This document shows, piece by piece, positions 1-10,350 of a stretch of 64,000 nucleotides of DNA. The notes below the pieces were generated by a model that was given only the letters and a program-made list of their open reading frames with translations, was not told the DNA's origin and ran no database searches. The DNA lies in assembly GCA_020284085.1 (NCBI GenBank), contig JACEVL010000340.1, forward strand, positions 492,501 through 556,500, in the 5' to 3' direction. The number at the start of each line of letters is the position of its first letter. Position 1 is the first letter of the stretch. The position numbers and the translations under genes are program-made. Origin of the DNA: Aporrectodea caliginosa. Lineage: Eukaryota > Annelida > Clitellata > Crassiclitellata > Lumbricidae.

Positions 1-131
1 TTCCCCATTTCACATTCTCATCTAGTGTCCGTTTTGCACTGAAATCAGATACGGCGATCCTTGTTTACAGATTCCAGGATTTGGGGATTTGATAACTGAG
101 GAGGAACAACAGCTATCTGTTGTCGACGCAG

Positions 132-205
132 CGCTCGTGAATAAGCTGGTGCCCTGCGCTTGGCTTTCGAATGGCGCTTTAGAAGCTTATGATTACGATT
201 AAACA
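132..205 (+). repeat. Short interspersed repeat tail fragment
   Basis: The stretch runs from a GTGAATAAGCTGGTGCCC-like segment through GGCGCTTTAGAAG to a GATTACGATTA tail. Close relatives occur at about 4070-4130 and 17085-17160 on the plus strand, and at 19740-19825 on the minus strand. The short A/T-rich repeat tail suggests the 3' end of a SINE or LINE family. No coding content is visible. The family assignment is an inference from within-window copies only. Confidence 0.5.
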
Positions 206-289
206 TCTGCAATGCGACATGTGCAGCAAACATAATGGTCGACAAACTGAAAACCGGACAGTGGCCAACTTAAACAGGATAGTGAACAA

Positions 290-530
290 ATATTTAAAGT
301 AGGAAATTCACCACACTTTAAATAGGAATAACCATAGGTTAAATCAGTGCCTAAAGTGGAATCACCTCCCTCCCTCAATCCGTAGAAAGATTTTAGTCGG
401 GGTCCCACCCTCATTCCTTCGTTGCTTCAACACTTTCTTATTTCCTCGGGCTGTCACGCTGAGAGCGCCTCTGAATAGCTAATACTGTCAAAGGCGCTTT
501 ACAAATTCTCAGATACGATACGATAAAGTA
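290..530 (+). mobile_element. 5'-truncated LINE 3' end (CR1/L2-like)
   Basis: Translation of 340-470 gives WNHLPPSIRRK followed by FNTFLFPRA, with diverged spacing. This is the degraded C-terminus of a non-LTR retrotransposon reverse-transcriptase protein. It is followed by the GAGAGCGCCTCTGAATAG and AAGGCGCTTTACAAAT tail shared with the LINE ends at 4430, 34030, 44900 and 56940. It is an inactive relic. Confidence 0.6.
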
Positions 531-1797
531 CTCTGAAATGTCAACTGAACAATCTTCCTCAAACTGGGGCAAGGGGTCTGAGGACCGCTGTTAATTTCGC
601 CCAGAGGATTCTGGAGAGAACCCCACATCGGTGGTTCGAGATCGTCATGACATTTTTCTGCAAGGCCGAGAGTGATGCCTAATAAGCAAGTAAAATCTAT
701 ATCGTACAATTATGTACTTGATGTGGTAACATTTAAGGTATTAGAATGAAATCCTTTGTAGCTGACTTGAGCTAATCTCTCAAAAATGCATGCTACACAA
801 TACACGCTTCAGACGCGTCAACTGAGTACTGGACAAATCAACTGCACACTTTGTGCCAGAACACACTGTACACACACTAGGCCTATAATTGAGCCCTGAG
901 TTGAATAGGATGATGTTGCGCAAACTTGAGATGCTGTCTAAAGTCTTGGCTGCCGCTGAGTGGGTCGTTGACGAACATGGTCTCGTGAAAATTAGATGCG
1001 GCTTGTTAGAAAATTAATGGATTTGATAGGAGACCAATTCTCAAACATTGACGGAACTTTCACTTATCGCCCCTGAGCACGAATAGGTCACATAATGTTG
1101 TCTCAAAATGGAACAGTGTTATTATACTGTCCAAGTGCGTGTAACTGCAGTGCAATTTTGTCTTCGAGTCACAGAGAGAAGGGATGTGCGTGTTGCGAAA
1201 ACAAAGACAGAGCAGTTGGAGGTGGAGGTGGTCAGCCGCAAAACTAGACTGCGTCTCCAGTGTAAACAGGAATTTCAGTTCATTAGGTAATAACGTCGTT
1301 GGGTCGACTGATATAAGTCGAGACTCGATCTGCTGTCGCTCTGTTGGATGTGGTTTGCGAGCATCTCCAAATTCAGTTAAATGCATGACTGGATTCGAGA
1401 GCTCATAAAATATATGGGCGTAGCAATGTGACAGAATAAAGAAAGTCTGCTAATTCAGATGGATCGGATCCTGTTTAGTTCGACTGTAATACTGAAATTG
1501 ATGTAACAACTGCGTCTAGTAAGTTAATGTAACAAAAGGCAGGATTCATTGTGGTAAGTTCAGGTGAGCTACAGTAATGTAAAGTAATGCAGACGAAATT
1601 AAATTGAGGCATGCTGCAGTTAATTTGGGAAATGTAACGTAAGTTAAATTAAAATAAGATAAGCAATCAAAATAATCATTTTGCCTCAATGTCATTGTCC
1701 ACAACACAATTGATGGGTCTCACGTGGGCTGAACTCTTATAAGCTTAAGATAATTAGACAAGGTGAAGTTAGATAAGCTGATTTAAAGCCGAAATAA
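531..1797. other. Unannotated intergenic stretch
   Basis: No gene could be supported here. The overlapping ORFs at 1060-1408 on both strands show no recognisable domain, no splice context and no similarity to a family I know. I treat them as chance ORFs. The sequence is AT-rich and non-repetitive by eye. Confidence 0.5.
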
Positions 1798-2152
1798 TTG
1801 TCTCTCATGAAGTCGATCATGAATATATCTTGGACGGAAATGCGGACAAATGAGTGGGTGTTGGGGGCGGCAGGAGTGGAGAGGAGTCTGCTGAAGACGG
1901 TAAAAGAAAGAAAAATGATTTATTTCGAACACATCATGAGAAGAGAGGAAATAATTATGCATGGAGAAAGACATCATGCAGGGCACAATGCCGGGAGAAC
2001 GGAAAAGAGGAAGACCGAGAACAAACTGGTTGGGCAACATAAAGGAATGGACGGGATTGACAATGGAGGAAATGATAAGACTGACGGAAGACAGGAGACG
2101 TTGGAGGAATATTGTTCATGATGCGGCCGACCCTCGAAGCGAGGATGGCTGA
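1798..2152 (+). pseudogene. Non-LTR retrotransposon RT C-terminal relic
   Basis: Two overlapping frames together give the typical C-terminal tail of a LINE polyprotein. The first part, ISWTEMRTNEWVLGAAGVER with ..KTVKERKMIYFEHIMRR, lies in the frame starting near 1798. The second part, GERKRGRPRTNWLGNIKEW then RLTEDRRRWRNIVHDAADP, lies in the frame starting near 1961. A frameshift near 1960 separates them. The RGRPRT..WL..I..W..RLTEDRRRWR pattern is characteristic of these elements. No endonuclease or RT core is present upstream, so the copy is 5'-truncated and dead. Confidence 0.8.
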
Positions 2153-2179
2153 GAACAGAACAGAACATGAAGTCGAATA

Positions 2180-2393
2180 TAATGGTGAATTTACTGTGCT
2201 AAAAGATAACAACTAGCAATCCAAGTAGATACTCTACTTGGGTTGTTAGTTGCTGTTTTTTTAGCCCAGTAAATCACCATTACTGGGTTAAAAATTACCA
2301 TTTACCGGGATAAAAATCAACAACTAGCAATCCAAGTAGATACTCTACTTGGATTGCTAGTTGTCTTTTTATCCCAGTAAATCACCATTTATA
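2180..2393. repeat. Two tandem palindromic (hairpin) units
   Basis: Two adjacent units of about 100 bp are each nearly self-complementary. The second contains a perfect 20-bp stem (2321-2340 against 2344-2363) with a 3-nt loop TAC. The first (2210-2229 against 2233-2252) has two mismatches. The outer arms also pair: AATGGTGAATTTACTG at the left against CAGTAAATCACCATT at the right. This is the architecture of a palindromic MITE or fold-back element present as a tandem pair. No TSD could be fixed with confidence. Confidence 0.75.
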
Positions 2394-2789
2394 CTCGACT
2401 GCCAGCACCGGGCGGTCATTACCGGAGGCCGACGAATTTCTATTTCAGTCTCCTGCAGAGTTAAATAGAAATAGGTCGGCCAACAGTAAAGACTTCCCAT
2501 CGTTTCCGTTATTTCGAGGTGCGTGCATACGAGATGCATCGTTTTTATTCGTTGCCCTGGCAACGCTTAAATCACGCCGTAGGATCGTCAGGTCCCACTG
2601 AGCAAAGGAGGCCGACGTTCCAAGGAAGCAATCACTTCACTTACGTAGACTATACTTACGTTTATGAGAAAAACAACAGTTCCGAGAGAGCGCCTGACGT
2701 TCTCCACTACCGTACAGAAGATAGGCCAGTCACGCCATTCTCTCGTCTATTGTGACGAACAAAACTGTCGTTATCATAACTGCTGTCAT

Positions 2790-2793
2790 CATT

Positions 2794-2881
<88 letters not shown>

Positions 2882-3050
2882 ACACCAGCAAAAGAGTCAT
2901 CATTGTCGTCAGGAATTTAATCATCATTGTCATCATCACAGTCATTATCATCCACGTCAAGTAATCATAATCGTTGTCATCATGATCATCATCATCATGA
3001 GCATCATCATCTTCATGATCATCTTTATCATCATCATCATCATCATCCGT
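2790..3050 (+). repeat. (CAT)n microsatellite with degenerate flank
   Basis: A pure CAT trinucleotide run covers roughly 2790-2882. It is followed by interrupted CAT/GTC repeats to about 3050. Long poly-His, poly-Met and poly-Ile ORFs arise here in different frames and are artefacts of the repeat. Confidence 0.95.
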
Positions 3051-3306
3051 AGCAGCAACGTCGACATAAAAAAGTTTGTTTCAAGGGCCTACTAATCACA
3101 CAGAAACCATTTCCGTTGGCACAAACATGACATGACCCGTGTCACTTTATGTCTTGGCGTCGTCACCTTCGTCGCTCTGCGTGATGCCTCATGCACCACT
3201 GAGGACGAAAATATCAGGAAGTATAAAATTACTTACGATGAACAATTGAACATAATAGCTCATGTAATACCGCTGCCAATAAATGGGCCTTCATCTCGAA
3301 TATTTT

Positions 3307-3408
<102 letters not shown>

Positions 3409-3887
3409 GCACGATAGTTGTTGCATTATAATGTATTATGTAGGCCTATGCATGATTACAGACTTTTTTTACATGAATATCAAAAGCTGTGAAGAACCGT
3501 GGGCCACTTCGATCAATCCGGTTTACATTGTTAGACATAACAGAAAATTGGATCCGACAGGATTATGGGGCTAAATATATCTCTTCATTTCACTGAAAAG
3601 TTAGCCTTGTTTCTTGTTTGTTTTTGACGTGTTTGTTCGACGATTAATTTGTTATTCTGACCTCATCGTAACCTTTACTTATTTTCACGACTCATCTTCT
3701 GAATGGTGGGGATGGCTTCCAGCAGGAGCATGGCAGTAACTTTGATCCGATGCAAATGCTGTAAACTTTAAGCAGGAAAGTCACCACACTTAAACTAAGA
3801 ATGGCCTTACTTTAAATTAGTGCATAAAATATTCATAGATGTCAGCTGCAAATTCCCTCTCAAACTATCGGCAAGAGGACCGCTCGT

Positions 3888-4130
3888 GAATAAGCTGGTG
3901 CTCTTTTGTAATTGTAATTGTAATTACGACGATTTATATATAGCGTAGCTGTTAGCAAGCTACTTCTAGGAAGCTTCACAAAACTGTCTACTGACGGCGT
4001 AAATATTAATGCTCGTGGTTATTTAATAAGCGCGTTTTAACTGCTTTTTGAAAAGAGATAAACTTTTGGTTTGCGATTGGTTTTCGAGTGGCGCTTTAGA
4101 AGTTTAGAGTTTACGATTACGATTACGCTT
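3888..4130. repeat. Interspersed repeat interrupted by a second repeat
   Basis: The left piece (GTGAATAAGCTGGTGCTC) and the right piece (TTTTCGAGTGGCGCTTTAGAAG then GATTACGATTACG) together match the repeat at 132-205. Between them, at about 3905-4065, sits a segment starting TTGTAATTGTAATTACG, which resembles 7645-7800. This looks like one repeat inserted in another. The inner one is oriented with its TTGTAATT tail at the left, so it is on the minus strand. Confidence 0.45.
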
Positions 4131-4364
4131 AAGTTCCCCCAAAGGGGTCTGGAGACAGCCCTAACATCGGTGGTTATGGGTCGTCATGACATTTTGCTGC
4201 AAGGCCAAGGTTAGACCGAATAAATAAGGAAGTCTTCGCTGAGTGAGAGCTCTGAACAAAGGAGCTCTGAACATGACGGTTATCGCCTCGACTGCAGTCT
4301 ATATAATTACAATATGTGAATAATTCACAAGGCCTGCAGAGAGAATATGATCGGAATCGCCGAT

Positions 4365-4502
4365 GTCGCTATGTCCGTTTTGCGCTTTTATAAGTCTCTC
4401 AGATCACACTTGTTCATGTGTGGCTGGGCTGGGAGCACCTCTGAGTAGGTCTTTTGAAGAGGGGCTATATAAATTCTCGGAATGAATGAATGAATGAATG
4501 TC
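4365..4502 (+). mobile_element. LINE 3' tail with (AATG)n
   Basis: The segment carries GGGCTGGGAGCACCTCTGAG, then GAAGAGGGGCTATATAAAT, and ends in (AATG) repeats. It matches the 3' ends near 34030, 44900 and 56940. Only the tail remains. It ends about 520 bp upstream of the GPCR start. Confidence 0.7.
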
Positions 4503-5023
4503 CATTCGCATTTTAACAGACCCATAGAAGTTGTAAGATTAGCTCATATGATTCGGTTGCATTTCTTTAGGTGTTTTTTAGCAGAATTGGCATCTCAAAT
4601 GAAATTAACATTGTCTTATGTAATATTACTAGTAGGCTACAGGCTACATGACATTGAGTTAGCGATATCATTGTTAAGTTTGCTATTGCTTTTGTCAGAA
4701 AAAGAAGAGGATTCTTGACCATAGCAGAAGGAAGACACTACATTTCTGGTGTATTTGATTAAACTCTTCGTTCAGAAGTATTTCCTATTTATAATCAGGA
4801 ATAACTTTTCGAACTATCCGTCCTGGACAATCCTGCCATCACCATTACCATAATAATCGCTTCCACCTATTACCAGAACTACGCTGTCTCCCATGGTCTG
4901 AACTGCAAGGATTCTGACACTGCGCAAAAAAATTTGGCTCTTGATTTGGTAGAGGGTCGTTGGATAGTCTGTCTCCCCGACGCAACTTTGCATTTCGCAG
5001 ATTAAAATTTACATTTACAAGCG

Positions 5024-6292
5024 ATGGCCAAGAATGCTTCCTCTGTCTTCGACAGCCAAACGACGGTCGGCTGCCTGGAAAACCTCAGCCTTGGGTTCTC
5101 ATCCATCCTGCCAGATGGTCCTCCGTCGACTGCAGAAAATGACCTTGAGAGAGACCAAACAACCAGTCTATACTCGGTCATTGAGGGTCTGCTCTACTCG
5201 CGTGTCATCACCAGCATCTGCGTGCTCGGCATCGTCGGCAACATACTCAATCTGGTCGCCATGACTGGACTGTTGCTGAAGAAGCCGATGGATAGGATGG
5301 AGCGATCGGCGACCATGGGGCTACTTGCGCTGGCCGCCTCAGACCTCGTCTTCTGTCTGACTATCGTGCCTTACTTCTTCATCGGCGACTTCGACGAGCC
5401 GCACTACGATCACGTCACCTTCATGCTGCTCTTCACCACGTACCAGGGCGCCATCATAAGCACCATGATCACATCGAGCACCTGGCTGACGGTCGTCCTA
5501 GCTGTCAGTCGGTTCCTGGCCGTCTGTCATCCACTGCGGGCCAGGTACATCATCGGAGTGAGGTTCGCCGTAGTCTCCATCGTCTTCGCCTTTCTGCTGA
5601 GCGTTCTCTTCAACCTACCTCGCTTCTGGCACCTACGCATCAGAAGCGACCGACTGGCAGACGGTCGCACGGTCTACCTCAGCACGAAGGGCGCACTGCA
5701 GGAACACAGCCTGCTGGAACGAACCTACTACACCTCCTACCTCGTTCTCGGCGTCATCGCTCCCTTCGCTGTTCTCGCCTACTGCAACTTCTTCCTCATC
5801 CGGGCTCTACGCCAGTCGTCGCGCATGCGCAAGCAGTTCGCTCAGAAGCCGAGCGAGTCTCGCGGTCGTCATAGCGACACGAATGTCGTCACTCTGACGT
5901 TGACAATCATCGTCATCATGTACGCTGTTCTCGTGTCTCCGGCCGAAGTCAGTAACATCTTCGCATACATGGTCCAGTCCCAGACGACCGCACAGCCGGC
6001 CTACAACCTGGCAGTCGCCGTTGCCAATACGCTCCAGACTCTCAACTTCTCTCTGAATTTCGTCCTCTACTGCACCATCAATGCACATTTCCGACGGGTC
6101 ATTGCGAGGATCGTGACCTGCAGAGGTCGCTGGTCGCTAGGGGAGGGCAGCGACGCAGGGGGTCAGGTCGCAAGCGGAGATGGGAGGAGGGTCAGGTACA
6201 CGGTCGTGGCTACGGGGTCTCGACAAACGAGAAATAATACAGAGGCGCCTAATCGATGGAATTTGGCAGAATGTACCCATGAATATCTGTAG
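5024..6292 (+). CDS. Class A (rhodopsin-like) G protein-coupled receptor, probable peptide receptor
   Basis: A single uninterrupted ORF of 422 residues with seven hydrophobic segments. TM1 has ICVLGIVGNILNLVAM (GN motif). TM2 has LALAASDLVF (conserved LxxxD). TM3 ends AVSRFLAVCHPLRAR, a DRY variant followed by the usual AVCHPL. TM6 has MYAVLVSP, keeping the proline but not the CWxP signature. TM7 ends NFSLNFVLYCTINAHFRR, an NPxxY variant (NFVLY). NFVLYC and AVCHPL are common in FMRFamide-type and related invertebrate peptide receptors, so a peptide ligand is my inference. The N-terminus has glycosylation sequons NAS (residue 4) and NLS (about 20). The intracellular loop after TM5 is basic. 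Neither the TM3 start nor extracellular loop 2 contains a cysteine, so the usual disulfide is absent. The GC content of the ORF is much higher than its flanks, which supports real coding. The first ATG is used, since no upstream in-frame start is near. An upstream exon cannot be excluded. Confidence 0.92.
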   Translation: MAKNASSVFDSQTTVGCLENLSLGFSSILPDGPPSTAENDLERDQTTSLYSVIEGLLYSRVITSICVLGIVGNILNLVAMTGLLLKKPMDRMERSATMGLLALAASDLVFCLTIVPYFFIGDFDEPHYDHVTFMLLFTTYQGAIISTMITSSTWLTVVLAVSRFLAVCHPLRARYIIGVRFAVVSIVFAFLLSVLFNLPRFWHLRIRSDRLADGRTVYLSTKGALQEHSLLERTYYTSYLVLGVIAPFAVLAYCNFFLIRALRQSSRMRKQFAQKPSESRGRHSDTNVVTLTLTIIVIMYAVLVSPAEVSNIFAYMVQSQTTAQPAYNLAVAVANTLQTLNFSLNFVLYCTINAHFRRVIARIVTCRGRWSLGEGSDAGGQVASGDGRRVRYTVVATGSRQTRNNTEAPNRWNLAECTHEYL

Positions 6293-6469
6293 GAAAGTGA
6301 GGAACGGGAAGGTAACTCTTGGAGGTAGAGGATGGACTGTCTTTTTAGGGATATAAGGAGAAAGGCATGGAGAGTGAACTCTTAGGGAAACAGTTCACAC
6401 GCTATGTAAGTCAGTCAAACAATTAACCGAAGCATGAAGAATGGAGTTCGTCCAGAGAGATAGAGAAAA

Positions 6470-6690
6470 CAGACAGACATAGACAGACAGACAGACAGAC
6501 AGGCAGGCAGGCAGACGGGACAGACAGGCAGACGGACAGACAGACAGAGACAGATCTACAGAGAGACATACAGACAAACACACAGACACTGTTAGAAACA
6601 GATACATAGACAGAGACATACACAGAGACAGACAGAGAGAGATACAGCGACAGAAAGAGCAGGAACAGAGACAGAGACAGAGAGAAATTC
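6470..6690 (-). repeat. (CAGA)n-type microsatellite
   Basis: Imperfect CAGA and GACA repeats continue for about 200 bp, with CAGG and GAGA variants. The Cys-Leu-Ser-Val-rich minus-strand ORFs over it are artefacts of the repeat. Confidence 0.9.
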
Positions 6691-7539
6691 TTAACGAAAC
6701 CAGACTAGCGCTAAACTCGTTCACAGCAATCGAACGACGGGAGCCAACTTGCTTTGGTTTGCTAGCAACGACTGCGAAGGAATGGAGGGTTAAGTTGGCG
6801 ACAGGAGGCATGACATGTTACGAACAGCTGTCAGAATGAGCATTGAGCATAGGTCATCCCGGTTCGATATTGTTAAGATAAATGTGTTTTGTCAGTGTCG
6901 TATTAAAAAGCTGTTTAATCCAAGCATATGTGTCGTTGCTGTTTTCGTCATAGAGATAAAAAAAATATCAAGCTCTGTGCATCAATTCGTTTTCGCTCTG
7001 TTAACGATTTCGTTGTTTCGAAAAAACTAAGTTATTCTAACTCAGGTTTTATTTAAATAAATGAGATTGTGTCCATAAGCCAACTTTCAGCCGTTATTCC
7101 ACGTATACGTATTGATTCTGTAAAGGCAATTGTGCAACCTACTGTAATTCATACAACCTATTGTCATTCATACAACCTATGGTCATTCATGTAGTCTATT
7201 ATCAGATATTATCAAAAGCCCCTTGCTAACCGCTTAATTTGTTTACATAGATATTTATTTTGTTATTTTAAGGTGCTTCCTTAGAATTAACCCTGAACAA
7301 GGCAATCGAGTAGAGCAGGTCGAAAAAAGAAGACGCACATGTACAATCTAAACGTGTTTACACTGTTTCAAAATATTGCAGACTTTGAGTGGCTGAATAA
7401 ATGTGGATTTGTTGCTAACGCTTTTATAATTATAAAGAATAACAGATTTGGCTGTTTGAATAGATTACATGTTCAACAGTATTGCAACAGTGAATGAAGC
7501 GTTTAAATTTTCTTTTGTTCCTACAAAAGATGGCAAACA
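6691..7539. other. Unannotated stretch downstream of the GPCR
   Basis: No gene or repeat family is recognised. An AATAAA occurs at about 7055, some 760 bp after the GPCR stop. It could serve as a polyadenylation signal, but I have no independent support for that. Confidence 0.3.
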
Positions 7540-7650
7540 CATAACCCTAACCCTGACCCTAACCAACCGACGAACCTCACGACGCCTCACGACAACTAGC
7601 TTAACCCTAATCGCGAACCTTAACCCCTAACCGACCCTCGCGACTTGTAG
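7540..7650 (+). repeat. Degenerate telomere-like (CCCTAA) repeat
   Basis: TAACCCTAACCCTGACCCTA and variants alternate with ACCGACCCTCGCGAC-like units. Related tracts lie at 7920-7990 and 10262-10350, where CCCTAACCGACCCTCACGAC recurs. This is a degenerate interstitial telomere-like or minisatellite block, not a chromosome end. Confidence 0.6.
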
Positions 7651-7890
7651 TTGTAATTACGAAATTTTCTATAGGATCGTCAGTAGCAAACTGCTTCTAG
7701 GATGCTATGCACACATAAACACTGTCAACTGTCATCGCAAATGCTAAGAGCTCTATAGCAAGTACAGTTTTAACTGTTTATTTTAAATATAAAAGCTTTT
7801 GATTTCCTGTATAGTTGCGGGAAGACTGTTCCAGGCACGTGGGCCAGCGAACCCGAAAGGCCGATCACCCGCTTAAGTTTTTGTTGCAGG
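7645..7890 (-). mobile_element. LINE/SINE 3' tail fragment, minus orientation
   Basis: This starts with TTGTAGTTGTAATTACG, a reversed A/T-rich tail. It continues with GCAAACTGCTTCTAGGATGC and later CGGGAAGACTGTTCCAGGCA and GGGCCAGCGAACCCGAAAGG. The latter is the reverse complement of the degraded PxxWNxLP region typical of LINE RT C-termini. The segment resembles 3905-4065. Confidence 0.45.
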
Positions 7891-7919
7891 AACGAAAACA
7901 TCAGAGGACTTTAATGATC

Positions 7920-7992
7920 ACGACACCTAACAACAACGCATAACCTGACCCTAACCGACCTTCACGACGCATAACCTGACCCTTATCGTGAC
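7920..7992 (+). repeat. Second telomere-like degenerate block
   Basis: CATAACCTGACCCTAACCGA and ACGACGCATAACCTGACCCT repeat here, matching the blocks at 7540 and 10262. Confidence 0.5.
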
Positions 7993-8244
7993 GACATAAT
8001 ACGTCATATCAAACACTCCCAGGAATACATGTATAATTTATAGCCAGTGTAAGCTTATATTTCACGGGGATCATAGGCGTAAACTTGTCGAAAATATTGG
8101 GAGGGCCCATTGCCCTCACTCCCCTCCCCATTCGTATGTGACGGGAGGTGAGGGGATGGGGTTCTGGGGTGCGCTGCAAGCTCCCCCAGTAGGGCCTGCG
8201 ATGACCGTATAATTGTATGGTTTGCATAACATTCTAGAGACTGC

Positions 8245-8460
8245 CGTGGGGTGCTCGATAGTGTAGTGGTTAGCGTGCTGGACTGTCAATCGAGAGGTCG
8301 GGGGTTCAAATCCCCGCCAGGACAGAAATTTGGTTCGAGATTTCTGTTCCACCAGCACCCTCTAGCCAACTTAGCTATAATGAGTACACTGAGTATTGCT
8401 ATACAGGTCCAGAGTCTGCCAGAGATATTTCCCAGGTCATGACCTAGCAGTTCAGGCCCC
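8245..8460 (+). mobile_element. tRNA-derived SINE (Asp-like head)
   Basis: The sequence TAGTGTAGTGGTTAGCGTGC is an RNA polymerase III A box. CTGTCAA forms an anticodon-like loop (GTC), and GGGGTTCAAATCC is a B box. The tRNA-like head is followed by AGCCAACTTAGCTATAATGA, also seen in diverged form near 29890. Copies of the head occur at about 29300 and at 62640/63907. The head is too diverged outside the boxes to be called a functional tRNA gene. Confidence 0.75.
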
Positions 8461-9034
8461 GTGCACCAGCCTGCACCTCGAGGGCCAAGGCATATCAGCC
8501 CCAGAGCCTTGAGAGTCCCGTTGTAGGGTTAAAGGTCGGACAGACAGAGCTAGTCTGTCTGAGCGTTCAACTGGCAGTGATCCTCAAATGCACACGTATG
8601 GCAGGGCACAACTACTGACATGTAGCTGTGTCAAAAAGTCGAACAATGGAGAATACAGTACTTATTGGAAAACTCGAGGTTTATTTTAAGAAGATTAGCC
8701 TACTAGCTCTGGCAAAAATGTGTGACTCTATCTAACACCGAAGTGAATGAAAACAGAAAAAGCAAAGCAATAGTTTTTGTTAATTATGCATACAATTTCG
8801 AACTATTATTCCTACTTGCTAATTCAGATGTCCTTGGCAAGCTTGCTGCTTTTGTCCAGGTCTCTAGGCGTATGTCTGCCCGACTTCAACCAACCAATAA
8901 CACACTTTTCTGCATTCCATAGGCCGAGAGGTGGACCATTTATACATGTACCAATCATTAGTAAGTCATTTAAAGATGTAACGATCAGCTTGTTTCTTCC
9001 ACTGGCTTGACAGAGATTAATAATTTTGACTGAA

Positions 9035-9442
9035 TCATCTGTCACAATCAGCTGAAGAAACAGGCAAATGCAATACCTTTTTAACAGTGCTATCAAACTT
9101 TTTGTTTCCTAACATTGCACCATCACTATTTCGGTCAGTAGGCCTAAAAGATTTATCATTCAGTTCACACTTACCAGCTTTTGATTCATTAACCTTCTCA
9201 ACTTCATTGCCACATCGTCTTAATTTAGTTGTTGCAGTTATAGTTTCTCCGTCACGTTCCTCACTAGCAGCAAATCGCTTTTTGCGCGAAAATCCACTCG
9301 TAAGTAAACTCATTAAATTTTTACGTGGCACTTGATAAAAGCCTCGTTTATAAGTGTAATGAATCCAATAGACCCCCAACAAGACGCCGCAAGTGTAGAG
9401 ATAGGCCCTATACGGAAATAAAACGGCGGCATAATGTGACAT
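9035..9442 (-). CDS. Hypothetical ORF inside the hAT-like element
   Basis: A 135-residue minus-strand ORF. It begins with a hydrophobic stretch (YLYTCGVLLGVYWIHY) and then turns basic and polar (SLLTSGFSRKKRFAASEERD). I do not recognise a domain. Its position inside the TSD-bounded element at 8072-9965 suggests a relic of element-encoded protein. It could equally be a chance ORF. No splice sites were established. Confidence 0.25.
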   Translation of the reverse strand: MSHYAAVLFPYRAYLYTCGVLLGVYWIHYTYKRGFYQVPRKNLMSLLTSGFSRKKRFAASEERDGETITATTKLRRCGNEVEKVNESKAGKCELNDKSFRPTDRNSDGAMLGNKKFDSTVKKVLHLPVSSADCDR

Positions 9443-10261
9443 GATACGTTCATATACAGTATGTATGAATATATGTATGAATATAGGCTATATATATATA
9501 CAATATATTATATTATATATATACATACTGGAAAGCCGATCATTTCTTCGGAAGATCCTGGGGCTAACCGGGGATAACGAAATATTTAGTTCTCCATGGG
9601 CTAACACATGTTGGAAATATTTGGATGCGCTCGAAAATCAAGATACATTGAGCCGCTGAAAGCTGCTGGGGGCGAGGGGCGGGGGCGTATAGCTTGACCC
9701 GCCCAAGGCAATTACACTGCTGCATGGACGGCATCAAGGCTGTGGTGGTCTGTTGGTCTAATAAGTAGCAGGGCCAGGGCAGCGTTCAGCCTTGAAACTA
9801 AGTGCCTGCCTAGACGCCGTCAATTCACACTTTAAGCCCCGAGTTTAGGCGAAAAAATATATTACTACTGTCATAATATTGGAGGGGCTCAATGCCTGGG
9901 CAGGCCTGGCGCCTCAATTATTGGGGGGGCTCGAGCCTAGCGGCCTACAGGAGTTTACGCCTATGACGGGGATCAATCACAACGTACAACCACGCCATAA
10001 ACGCACAGCCCCATGCTATCCGTTTTCCGTGGTTTCACCAGAAGACGATCGTGTTAGCATTGCGTTCGGGTCCTCGCGATCTCTACGAAACATAAATAAT
10101 GAAAAACTGACCAGGCGTTTCGGACCGAAACAACATATTGCGAGGAATGGCGAGACATATTAAATTTTCGGCAAACTTATAGTAGGCCTATCGGAGCCAG
10201 AAGGATTTTTATACAGTATTTTTTGGCAGGCTCCACGGACGCCGGATGTTACCAAGTTTTC

Positions 10262-10350
10262 TAATGACGACACTAACCCTAACTCTGACCCTAACCGACC
10301 CTCACGACGCCTAACCTGACCCTAACCAACACTCACGACGCCAGTAAACT
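10262..10350 (+). repeat. Third telomere-like degenerate block
   Basis: CACTAACCCTAACTCTGACC then CCTAACCGACCCTCACGACG repeats, related to 7540-7650 and 7920-7992. The three blocks flank the hAT-like element on both sides, so that element appears to have inserted in a region already carrying them. Confidence 0.55.

Larger units (their letters stand above)
8072..9965. mobile_element. hAT-like DNA transposon, 1.9 kb, with 8-bp TSD
   Basis: The left end CATAGGCGTAAACT is the inverse of the right end AGTTTACGCCTATG. An identical 8-bp duplication, ACGGGGAT, flanks them at 8064-8071 and 9966-9973. An 8-bp TSD with short CA..TG ends fits the hAT superfamily. G-rich subterminal sequence (GGGAGGGCCC.., TTGGGGGGGCTC) is shared with the small MITEs in this window. 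A tRNA-like SINE has inserted inside, at about 8245. A minus-strand ORF at 9035-9442 may be a transposase-related remnant but shows no diagnostic domain. No complete transposase was found, so the element is probably non-autonomous or decayed. Confidence 0.8.

Noticed and set aside
1060..1408. Overlapping ORFs of 108, 60 and 74 residues
   Set aside because: No recognisable domain or splice context on either strand.
2664..3095. 143-residue poly-His ORF (and poly-Met, poly-Ile shadows)
   Set aside because: Produced entirely by the CAT microsatellite; flanking residues show no domain.
6395..6811. 138-residue Cys/Leu/Ser-rich minus-strand ORF
   Set aside because: Arises from the CAGA repeat; composition is repetitive with no conserved pattern.
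8251..8330. Possible functional tRNA-Asp gene
   Set aside because: A and B boxes are present, but the acceptor stem does not pair convincingly and the same head recurs with a SINE body elsewhere.
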